Source of the DNA: Lingula anatina
Lineage: Eukaryota > Brachiopoda > Lingulata > Lingulida > Lingulidae
Reading direction: 5' to 3'
Length of the DNA: 64,000 bases
Assembly: GCF_001039355.2 (NCBI RefSeq)
Contig: NW_019775446.1
Location: 189,835-253,834, forward strand
This document shows positions 13,301 to 25,800 of the stretch, in pieces (position 1 is the stretch's first letter; every line of letters starts with the position of its first letter). The notes beneath the pieces were generated by a model. That model was given only the letters and a program-made list of their open reading frames with translations. It had not been told where the DNA came from and searched no databases. The position numbers and the translations under genes are program-made.

Positions 13301-16300
13301 AAATGGGGTTGGAGGAATTTGGAGCCCATGGTATCAAACCTGCTGACATCCCTGTTGGGTTCTTTGATTTGTCCTTCGCAGAGTTTTCTACGCAAAAGTT
13401 TCCGTTGGTTGCTAAAGCATGGTGTGAGGAGCACCAGAGGGTCTCCAGTAGCGCATTTCATAACTTCACGTGCAATGTCTGTCAGAAGTCGTTCCCGTGT
13501 GCGAGTTCATTTGAGCTTCACAACCAGACGCACACGGAGATTACGAGGTCAAAGTGCACCCAGTGTGGCACGGATGTGGAGACTCATGTTGCGTTGTTGA
13601 TACATGAGCTGAAGCATAAAGATGTCACTTGTGTGAATACTGCAGGTGCGATCGCAGATAACAATAGTGCAAATGCTGAAAAAAATAGTGCAAACAATCC
13701 TGTGAACACAGACAATGGCCCCTACATAGACATTGAAGATGGAACAAGTTTGAATGCTGATGATGTCCATCTAGATACAACTAGGGAAGATATAGGCACT
13801 GTTATTAGAAATGTGAATATAGATTCCAAAAATGTGCCCTTTGAAACAGGTGCTGAAAATTCAATCCCTGGAAGTGACAGGAATGATGGTGACAGTTCAG
13901 TTACCGAGAGTCAAATGTTTGATACTACCACGGAGGCAGGAGATGTGGCCTCTGATGGGGAAGGTATGAATAAGGATATTCAATCTGAAAACTTGAAAAC
14001 ATCCACCACAGATAGCGAAAGTGTAGAAGCACTAGAGGATGGTGATACACAAGAATCTTTGATAATATCACAGAGTAGAGAAAACACTGTTGAAAGAAGC
14101 AGTGATAGCAATGATGATCAGACATCCAGGGATAATAATGAAAATAAAGGTTTTCCAAAAGTCCGGGATAAGATGTCACTTGACATTACAGTGTGTGAAA
14201 ACGAGGATGACACCCAGAAATTGAATATAACAAATTCTGATAATTCCAAAAAAGAACAGGAAGCAGTACCACTGGAAAATGAAAATGATAACAAATCGGT
14301 GAGTTCCAGCCTGGACTTGTCAGGCCATGGACAGGATCCTAGCTCTGGTGAGGACATGGACAGAAATGAAAATTCTGATTCGTTTTCAGCACAGCAAGAA
14401 GATACTTCGACTGAAAATGCATACAAGGAGTGCTTTATGGCAACTCTTGAACTGAACTCCTCCTCTCTTGAGTACGACAGAGTAGAGGTGGACAAAATGA
14501 CATACCACACCAGACGTCCTGATTTTGGAATCAGCTGCTACTACCAGTTACTGGACACTTTGGACATGGCAGACATTAAAGCCATGGAAGTTGAGCTTTC
14601 GGGGCTTCCAAGGGACCACTCAAGGGGTAATGGAAAAGTGGATATTGTGGATACAAGTGAGGAATCCCAGGATTCTTACGATTTTGCCGAGGTCCAGGAT
14701 GTGATCCGAACAGCTGTGACTGCCACAGCAGGGTTGCCTCGACTGTCACCAAGTCCAGCCCCCCTGGATCCCCCCAGGTCGCCCCCTCCAGAGATGCCCA
14801 CCCTGCGCCCCATGTCTCCTGTACCCCCTCCACGATTAACCCCAGCGCCCCCTCAGCTGAACCCTGTCCCCGAGGATGAGCTGGACACACCAGCCCCTTT
14901 AGACTCCCTGATCCCTCCTACCCTGGCAGACTCCTCTGCTCCTAATTCTCCGCCCACCTCTCCTTCCCCTCCCTCAGTGTCAACATCCCCATTTCCACCA
15001 AATGTACCATCCCCCTCAGACTCCTCATCCACTGCCCCGCCCATTGTCCCACCCATATCCCCGCCCACTGCCACACCCACTCCTCCCAGCCCCCCTATGA
15101 ATACTGATGCCATTGTGATGCCTGTGCTAGTGAGGCTCAACAACCCATTCCTTGGAGGTCAGTTGGTCAGAATGAGGTTACCCTGTGGTCAGTGCTCGGC
15201 CGTAATGGACAGTCCCAAGGAACTAGAATGTAAGTGCTTGATGCTTTTTATCTTATATTTTGTTTTGTAAATATTTGTATTTCTTGTCGGTTGATATTTT
15301 GGCAGTATCTTATCTGCTGCTTTAGTGAATAAGTATGGGACATTTGTGTCTGTCTGAATATCTGGGGTGTAGGTGCATGCACATGCATTTGCTAGGCTAA
15401 ACAAAAAATGACAGTCCTGCTATTTTATCAAAAGATGGATTTAAAAAAAGAGTGTTTGGAATTGACTTCTGCGTTTTCTGTTTTTCCCCAAAGTAAATGT
15501 GAACAAATATGGGTCTTTTGAAAAAGTCGCTGACCTTATTTATCACCTCTTCTGAAATAAATGTGAAAATACATATTGTGATCATCATCATTATTATTAT
15601 AATCATCATCATTATCATTTGCTTGTATCTTTTTCATACGTACTTAAGAAAACAGTTATGTAAAAAATATATTATCACTGCCATCATAATCATCATCATC
15701 ATCATCATCATCATGATTTGCCTGCTTTCCTTTCCTCCTGTACATCCCCCCCCAAAATAACTGTGTTCACACATGTGAGGATCATTATCATTATCATCAT
15801 CATTTACTGCCATCCATTGATTTTGTATATTTGTGCCGCATACTAAATAAACCTTGAGATCTGTATGATACAGACATTTATTCAAATACAGTGATTGTCT
15901 GAAAGCAGTAAGAATGTACGGACCTTTTCAGTGGCTTCTTAGGACTACAGTTGGAATTTTCAAACATGCTCCTTGTTAAGTTATTTTAGATATTTTCCAA
16001 ATTTCTCCAATTTTTATGTCACGCTAGTGAAAAGGGTATATTTTACCCACTATGAAAGATGAATACCTGATCTGAAAATAATAAATTTAATATATCTCAC
16101 ATTTTTTGCCAGTGTATCATATGTTTTGACTCAATTTCTATCCCCAGTATCCATATTTCTTCCCCATATCGATTTAATGAACTTTTCTTTCCCCCGCAAA
16201 AAAAATTAGGTAGAGATATAAATCCATATTATGAAAATTCCTAAAGTTGCGAAAAAGGTGAGGTGGGCGGAAAGAGTGACAAATAAAGCAAGCTGTGAGG

Positions 16301-19300
16301 GGATTTACATTTTACATTAGTAAAAGCTCCATTGAGGAGTGTAAAAAGCTGAATGCTCCACTCCTCATTCAAGTCAAAAACTAGAAACAATCCTCTAGTT
16401 GTATGAAAAATATTCCAGACCCCCTCTAGATGTATATATCAAATAGAACTATAAAAACCCTGTGTTGAGATTTTGTTTGTTTGTCAACAAAATAGTTGTT
16501 TACATAGGGTAAACATAGAGAGGAACTAAATCAAAGATACTGCCAAGCTATGAGGATGTTGATTTTCTATTTCCCCTCTGGGTAACTGATTGCAGTTTTC
16601 TTCCTCTTTCATACTTGTATGCATTTGGGTCATCCTACGCATACGCCAACGTATGAAACAAATGAACTGTTTGTGAACAGGTGGCTTTCGGTTCTTGGCC
16701 AGTTTTCCTCCTGCTTATGCAGCGGTTTTTATGTCAATATTTTGTTTGTTTTTTTTTCAAAAAGAGTTTAGGAACCTGCATACAAATAACCATGATTCTA
16801 AAGTGTTTTTACCCTGTGGAATATCTTTCCTCCATTTTATTTTTTCTTACTTCTATTCCTTTAAATTTACTTCAGAGAAGTGGGGAGATATAACAACTAT
16901 CATTTGGGTCCCATCATTTTTGATTTTTTTCATCTGATCTTTCTTTGTCTTGTTTTTGTGTTTGGAGTTTGGAGCATGCTTTCTATTGTAAATAACATTT
17001 AACATATTTCTTTTCACCTTCCTCTCCCCAAGTGGTCAGTGGTACACAGCTTCATTAGTGTGTTTGGCATTTACATCACTGGTTCGATCATCAGTATATG
17101 TCATTGTATTTTTTCTCTAAATTCTCTTGATTAAAGAAGAAAAACAATGACTATTTTCAGCTTCCTCTCCCCAAGTCATTAAGTGCCCATATTTATTGGC
17201 ATCATCATTTCATTGTATGCCTTCATCAAGGTATGAGATTTTAACGTATTCCATTTTTTTCAAGAAACAACCCTAATTTAGTCATAACTTTTATTTCCCA
17301 AATCAATACAAGAGCATTTCTTTATGATCCTCTTGTTCATCTGTGTTATCTGTGTCTTTTCATGGAAAATATATGAGTTTTTCAACTTAAAAGGTTTAAA
17401 TGAACCTTTGAAATAGCATGAAAAAAATTTTTTTCTTCCTCTCCCCAAGCAGTTTTGAGCCCATTTAATTTTATCCTCATCAACATCAACATTGATAACA
17501 TAAAAACCCTCTAAAATCATCTTTGCAGTCTTTCCCATATGCCCTCTCCCCAGATGTCGAGTGGCCCAATTACTATCTTCTTCATCGTCATCTCTGTTAA
17601 ACAAACATGATTGATATCACGTAGGACTTCCTAATCATCTGGTTTTGTTTTGAAAGTATATCCAATTTTTCCTTCTGCCTCTCCCCAAGTCATTACTGGA
17701 CCACTTTATCATCATCATCATCATTAGCATCATCCATCATCTGAGCTTGGCAATTCCTTCTCATTATCTGCATCGTATTATACTTGTGCCCTGTGAGTGT
17801 ATTATTAATAGCGTACCAAGGAAGAGTAGGACAAGCAGGCTCATCTATTTAGCACTAAGTATGAGAAGTGGAGATAGACTCAGTGAGCTATATTATATGG
17901 GAATCTGTTGTCTGAATCGCTGAACTCTATGCCGTCTGTGGCAGTGACTCAGTTGTATTGAATGGGAGGAGGAGAGGGAAATAGGTCGGAAGCGATATGG
18001 CTGTTATGGCGCGGGCAGCAGGCAGATTCAGGCTCTGCAGTACTTTCTGAAAGGCGGGCATTGTTCTGAGCAGTGCAGACCCTTATTGATCTTGGCATAA
18101 TTGTTTGCTTAGTTATCAGCGCACAGGACCTGTGGATTTAATTTGTGACTACTGAAGAAGAGGAGGAGGAAAATGTACTCAGCTGGAGAATAATTCATGA
18201 AGAAGAGATATAATCTTGTTTTGAGTGTTGGATAGCTGAACTGGGTTACCAGTGTGTTTGTTATATTGGTGATAGGAAGTTGAGGTGATCCACAGACCTA
18301 AATGATGAACCAAGAAGATGAGGAGGATTAAATTTAATATGAAGTGAAGGATTGTATCATATGTACCATAGTTAGATGTTTCTTTATGAGAAAGAAAAAC
18401 TATTTGAGCAGTATTGATATTGGTTGGCAGAAATATGGATTTTCATGATTATGTGTGCATAAGAATGGACCAATAGAATACCAGAATGGAAAAGAAGAGA
18501 AAAACAGTCAAGAAACCCTTCATTTTTTACATCACTTCTTAGGGAGAAAAACTACTTATCATTGAGTTTAAAAGCATAGATGTAATAATTTTGTGAAGAC
18601 TTGACCAGATTTCTCTTAAACTGAGCACCGTCTTGAAACAAGATACCATGCCCTTAGTAGTAAAGATTTGGTTATTTTATAACTGTCACAGGACATAGGA
18701 GTCAGCTTGGGATGTAGAGAAGAAAGAATCAGGAGAAGAAAGATAGAAGCCACCACCTTTGTAAAATATTCAACAGATTACCATGTATTGATTTTGCATT
18801 TCATCAGTAGCAAATAATTGGATACAGAGTCTGTAGATGCTTAGAGCAACCCAGGTCCATTTGCTCTCAACAAGTGGGGATGAAGAAAAAGCTGTTAATC
18901 AGCTGATAAAAAAATATGTGGCTTGTCTTGCATAGAGATTTTTGTAGCAGACGGAATTTAAGTCGACTTCAAATGTTCAGTAATGGTGCAGCCTCCTACT
19001 CACAGTGAGTTAAATGGAATGGATTTTTTCTTTTATTTGCTCTCTCCTTTTTGATTGTAACATAGAACCACTGAAATGGGGCAATTTCAAACAAAGGCAC
19101 CACATCTCAAGATAATTTTTTGAGAATACCAGTTCTTCCTACTCTTGCTTTTTTTCTCTTTATACACAATATCCCAAAAAGAACTGGGAGAGGAAAATAT
19201 TTGGAAACAAATTCTGAATATAGAAAATCAATTAACAAAAAGTTTGATAAAACAACAGTAATGTTTTCTTTCTTTCATTTGTCTCCTGTGAAAATAACAT

Positions 19301-20042
19301 AAGTATCATTAATGCTGAAAGTGCATGTGACCTGGATCTGGATCCTGATAAATTCCAGTGGGAATTTCGAGTGGGACATATGGCACTTCTTCAGAAGAAG
19401 CAGATACAGATAAGGAAAACACTGAAGTTTGTATTGCTGCTACCTTGTGTGCACATCTAATGGTTCTTTCTGACTAAGAATAAATGCCTACCAGAGGCCC
19501 AAAGAGGAAGTAGAAACTATGGAAGTGAAATTTAGGGTAAACTCAGGATTTTTTTAAAACTTTAGCAACTCAGTAGCTGCTGAGCACTGTACTCATCAAA
19601 TAGAAACCCACATGTTTCATTCTAGAACATTTTGGAAATTTGAGGACTTTTCCCCCCTTATCTAACTTTATTTAACTTAAAGACTCTACCTCATTTAGCT
19701 TTATTCAAATGAAGACGATCTCAGTTAGGAAAGTCTGCATCCCTCATGAAGATATGGGTGCTTCATAAACCAAACAAGCCATAGTTTAACACTTCTATTG
19801 TGATGTTTACTAACATTGAAGAAATTCCAAGAAATTGGCATGTTTTGAATATTCCTGGAGATTCTTTCTTCTGAGAGGATAAAAAGATGGACAGAGAAAG
19901 GGAGGAAAAAATGGCTCCCAAACCAGACTTTGATAGGGTTAGTGATGCCTGCAGCTCAGCAGGGAAGGAAGGTTTGCCTCCCCCACCGCCATTGTACATG
20001 CCATATAATTTGATAAAATCTCGAGCAAGAAGTAAGTCATTA

Positions 20043-20099
<57 letters not shown>

Positions 20100-20288
20100 C
20101 ATAATCAGCATCATCATCATTCTTCCAGTTACATCATCCTTAAACTTTATTTACCTTTTTAAAATTTATTATGTGTATTTACTCTTATCTGTAACATTGT
20201 GACATATATAAAAAGGCAACATATTGGGGATTTATGTCTTAAATAATTTTACTTTAGAAAAAAATTAAATAATGAAACTTTCGTTGTG

Positions 20289-20329
<41 letters not shown>

Positions 20330-21184
20330 GAGGGAGCAAGTGAAAGAGAAAGAGGTGTTAAGAAAAGTCAACCATGTACACATTTTTATGAAAATCACAG
20401 GAGATAATACAAAAAAGAAAAAAGTTCATTTCCAGGTCATGGTGCTTCATGGATCTGTGCCCTGTGGGCAAATGTTTAAGTCTGAGAGAAAAACAAAGAC
20501 AAAACATATCAAAGTTCACCTAACAACTACATTACCAAAATACATCAATTTATTTACTATTATTTGTTCATTATTTATTACTTCAGCTAAGGAGGTTGTG
20601 TTTTGCCTTTGTTGATTTTTTAGTTAACAGCCCATCTCAAAAACTTAAGGATGGATTTTGATGTTATTTTTTGGATAGGTCAAAAATGGAATTAGAATCA
20701 ACCGGATTTGGATGGTGATCCATTAATTAATTAATTAATGAGTATGAGAATTGAGACAACTTGGTTGAGGTATGCACTCTCTTAGTGCTTTTCTAATTCT
20801 GGCATACCTTTGATACAATAAATCAAAACAGATATTGCTTTTAACTTCACTTCAGATCATGTAACCAAAAGCCACGAGGGTGCCACCCCATACAAATGTA
20901 AGATCTGCAGTTACAGCAGCATCGACAAGAGCACTTTGATGCGCCATCTACGAAGTCACAGTGGCGAGAGGCCATACCAGTGCCTGATCTGTGAGCTAGC
21001 CTTTACCACAAAAGCTAACTGTGAAAGACACATCAGGTTTGTGCTTAAAAAAATTAATTATGTTATTGTTTTATATGAATGCGGGGTTGTGTCTATGTTT
21101 GTGGGTTATACAAACATATTGGATGTAATTTTTGTATATTATATGCATTATTTCCAAGATGTCTTCTGTTTAGAGTCTTTACTG

Positions 21185-21239
<55 letters not shown>

Positions 21240-22789
21240 TTTTAGGTTAGTTTGTTGGGCTTTATTTACCAAGTCATCTTTGTTCTGTGAAGGCTAGATT
21301 CATTATTATAGAAAGTTATTTTCATGCTGTTCACTCTTTGTTTTCTGTTAAATTAAGGAAAGATTGTAGAAGTTAATTCAATCATAATTATTTGAGTTTA
21401 GGTCATTATTTGATATCTGTATCTGTCTTCAGAATTTTAATATCTTCATAGCTATGATACTTAGCATTCTCGGAACAAATTCAAAATAGATATGGGAGTA
21501 TTTAATATAGGAATCTATTAATTTTTCAGAAACAAGCACAGAATAGAATCTAAGAGAGATGTGGAGCATAAGATTGGTTACAACCAGGAGATGGCGCAGA
21601 AGGCGGCCATGTCTGACGCCTTCCATTCCCCTGACACCATCTGCAAAACCTGCGGCGTTGACTTCAAATTCTTCCGTGATCTCAATAATCACCTGCGCAC
21701 CAGCAGCTGTGCTCAGAAACCGTTTTTATGCAGCCTCTGTAACTCGGGCTTTTCAAACAAAGCCAACTGCCTCCGCCATTTACAGAATGTACATGTGGAT
21801 CTTCGTGGTGAGATTGATTTTGACAAGTATGTCATTTGTACTGGGGTTATGGCCAAAAAATCAATGGAGGAGGCGGGGAAAGATAAGCTGAGCCCCAAAG
21901 GTGGAAATCTTCCCCCACCACCTCCGTTAAAGCCCATGCCAGGGCTGATGCCAACCTTGAGCTCGTTTCCACAGCTTTGGATGTATTCCCCATTCGACCA
22001 GTCTGCTACTTCAAACTGGATGCTGGCTCCATCTGGTGGCAGTAATGCAGACACTGAGCAAGGAGGGGATGGAGAGGGTGATGGAGCACAACTTCAGGAC
22101 AGGTATTCCACAAGCTTGGAAAATAGTCAGGTCTTCCCCAGCGAGCAGGCTGGGGACAACACGTGTGGTGGCGATCAGGAAAAAAATAATCAGGAACTGG
22201 TCTCATCATGGAAACAGAGGGATGAAGACATAATACAGGGAGGAAGGTGTTATGGTGAAAATCTTCAGGACGTTTCATTATCAGATAGCTCTTCAGGGTA
22301 TGTTAATGTTAAAAGCAACCTGGGCACAGTATGGTCTGCTCATAAAAATACTGACCAATCAATGACAAGAAAAAGAAGTCGCAAGGCGGTGATGCCGAGG
22401 AAAAGGCCGTTTGTTGCGAAAACTGTGCAGAAGGAGCCAGAATCAGGTAAAGAAATTATTTTCAAACTTTGAAATTGTCATTTACGTCTAGTTTAGAACT
22501 TGGCATAATTGTGCTGTTGTGCTGAAAAGTTTGTAATTTGAAATTTTGAAAATTAAATTTCTTTGTATTTACAAACATTTGTAAATTGTTAGTGATGTTG
22601 AATATATTGGCAGGAAATCAAGTTCTTATTATGGCTTATATGATTTTCTTTCAGAGAGTGAGTCTGAAAATGATATCGAGTTGACCATTTATTCAGAAGA
22701 GGAAGGTTCTTCATGGGAGAGACCTGAAAAAATACCTAGAATGTGCATGGACGTGGAAGACAAAGAGGTGATTGATTTATATTATGTGA

Positions 22790-22832
<43 letters not shown>

Positions 22833-25800
22833 CGCACATACGTGCGTGTACATGCATCTGTCTGTTTGTGTTTGTGTCTGTCTGTGGTTGTGTGTGTCTG
22901 TCTGTCTGTCATTTTAGTGGTCGATTACATTTTTGGAGATTTAAAATCTCAAAGTGAGCTATCCTTAATCCTGAATATATGCGGGACGTAATAAAGTGAG
23001 ATCCATAAAAAATAAGCCATTCAAGCTGGATAACAGTGGTTCAACAAAAAGACAATATCCATTGAGGCATTTATTTATTTATTTTTAATTATGCTTGCAG
23101 ACCACTAACTCCAAGGAAGGCAGTGCAACTGAGATTACTCAGAGCAGTGTAGAGAATATCAAAGATGAGCCCAATTCAGAGTGTGTTATAGCACCATCTA
23201 GTAGCAGTCCTAAGCATGATGCAGCAGCTACAAATCTAAAAGCATCCCCACAGAAATCAAAGGACAGCTCCAAGCCTTACACTTGTTCTTACTGTAACCG
23301 TGTCTTTCCTTGGACCAGCTCTTTGCAAAGGCATCTCTACTCTCATACTGGTAAGGCAGGACTGGAGATAAAATATTGTTATATATATATATATATATAT
23401 CAAAAGTATCGACCATCAGAAGAAAAACAAACTTCTTCCCACCAAATGTTAGTGATGAGTTTTTAAGTGTCTGCTTCTATATATATATCAATTTTCACCA
23501 TTTTTGTTGCATCATCAGCAGACATTGAATTTAGCATCTGCTTAATGGATATAACTACGAAGAACTGAATTCATGTAGTTGTAGACAGGTCTTTTGCAAG
23601 TAATTTAAACCTTTTTACTCTCTTAGTTGATCCAACTTTACAAAATTGTAATTTTAAATCAGATTGGACCTTTTTCATCGATAAGGGTGATTATTTCGCC
23701 CCCCCCCTCCCCCCCCTCAGAATCACATACACCTCCACCACATCCATAACCAGCCTACTTCAGGCCTGATAGAATGTGCTTGAAACAATGGATTATCAGC
23801 CAAGATTTAATTAACTACAGATAACAAAAATCATAGTGGTAGTAATTGGTAATATTTCTGAAAATAATTTCTAAATTCAAGCTCTTATATCCTACATGTG
23901 ATAAAGTTGGTGAGTAAATTGCTTCATTTGATAGCAAAATATTTCTGTTTCTGAATAAATATTTGATATGTTTGTTTCAGGTAAGTTAGTTATTGACTGG
24001 CAGTTTTAATAATATATTCCAAAAAATAATAAATTCTTCACCTGCTTTCAGAAGGGACTAAATTTTAAGTTTTAGATGTAGATTGAAATATAGGATTGCT
24101 TAAATTAAATGTACCAATTTAAAGCAGATTCTAATTGCACTTTTCAAAATATTTTCTTAGCATTTGTGAAGAAATATATTTCTTAGGTTTATGATGATAT
24201 GATATTTTTTCCATAGGACAAAAGCCTTTTGCCTGCCCAAAGTGTGACATGTCATTTTCCACCAAATCCAATCGTGAGCGCCATCTATTGAGAAAACATG
24301 GCATGAACAGCTCAGATCCTGCTGTGAGACAGAACTATGACCGTCCATATAAATGTCACCTCTGTGTGTTCAGTACTTTCTCTACAGTTGGTAAGGGCTA
24401 GGCTTCCTTTTAAGTTCTGTTATTTAATCGTCTTTCCCCATGTTATGATTTCCATTAATTAGTTATATATTACTTTTTGTTCTGTCCTGGTTTGAAAAAT
24501 CATTTGGTCAAACCAGTTATGTCTACTAGTATCAGTAAAAATGCTTCAATTTTTTGTTTTTATTATTCAGATGAATGAAATGCAAATTGTTAAAATGAGT
24601 TTTGGAGTATGACATTGTATTTAATTCGTAAGTCTGTTTTTAAGTTCAGGAGAAGCAGGAAAAGAGTGTGATTTTTTAAATTTAAAATGGAAGTAAAATG
24701 TTTTTAATATTCAACTCCACTCAGTTTTGTTATCTTGAAAGCCTGTTGGATAGATATAAGCTCCTTTTGTAAAGAAGTAGCTGTTTTAGAATTTGAATTA
24801 GAGTTTGTGTTCATTTCTGCACTATAACACCCCATTTCCATAGATTACATCGACCTACTTTAGATCGACCTAACTCCCTGGGGGTTCACGCTAAATAGCT
24901 GTCAGCCGGGCGGACACGAAAGTTAATTACCCACTTACAGCTTGTAGTAGGCAGGACGGACATTTAAGTCGGATCATCTGAAAGTAATCTAGTGAGACTC
25001 CCCGCGGGGATAGATCGATCTAAAATCTATGGGAATAGAGCCTAACACTGCTTTTAACGCATCACAAATCACATATAATATAAGCTTTTTTTTTTTGCTT
25101 TAGATAAAATGAAGAAGCACTTCAAAGAGAAACACCCTGATTCCCACCTTCCAGACTCAACAAATGTTCATCAGCTAGGTGCTTTTAGCAAGCAGGACAA
25201 CAAAGCTGAGAATGAGGACCGTAAGGAGATGGAGGGGGACATACTTCCTGTGGAACAAGTTGAAAATTTCCACCAGTCTGAACTGAGCTTATGTAGTGAC
25301 TTAAGGCAAACCAGCCAATCAGGTGATTCCACTCTTGGGAGTTTGGAGGACCAGGCCTTCATGTGCAGTAAATGCCCAAATGTCTTTGAATCAAGAGTAC
25401 TTCTTGCCAAGCACATTAGAGAGAAACACACTGATCATCCGTTCCGTTGTTATCTTCATCAATGCGACCTTTCATATGAATCAAGGCAAGAGTGCTTAGA
25501 GCATATACACAGTTCACATCCAAACGAGTGGGAAAGTTTATCTAAACGCAATAAACTTCATGATATTGGAGACTTTGTGGGCCAGCTTGAAGGTGCAGAA
25601 GCCTCAGCAGTGCCCTCTGTTGAGAAAGAAAGGAACAGTGGTGTGAGGGGGGAAGGTGGCGGCAGTGATGAGCTAGCACGGAAGGTCAGCTGTTCTCTGT
25701 GTTTGAAGAAATTTTGGTCAATACAGGATTTGAGGAGGCACATGCGCTCGCACACAGGTACGTCCTTGTTGCAAGATGGTGTAAGAAAACTTGATTTCAA

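Larger units (their letters stand above)
15230..20855 (+). other. RREB1 intron 4
   Basis: Holds (TCA/TTA)n arrays at about 15580-15810, a spaced repeat CCTCTCCCCAAG at 17030-17730, a comparatively GC-rich patch near 17940-18080, a candidate alternative first exon at 19887-20031, (CT)n at 20044-20095, (GA)n at 20292-20327 and TTAA repeats near 20725. Confidence 0.6.

Noticed and set aside
13118-15143. Several minus-strand frames antisense to RREB1 exon 4
   Set aside because: Shadows of the real coding strand, with Gly/Glu-rich runs mirroring the Pro-rich stretch.
15397-15885. Poly-Ile and poly-Met/Asp open frames
   Set aside because: Artefacts of TCA/TTA trinucleotide repeats.
22681-22991. 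Open frame running past 22767 into Cys-Val repeats
   Set aside because: The real exon ends at the donor at 22768. The rest is a (GT)n tract.
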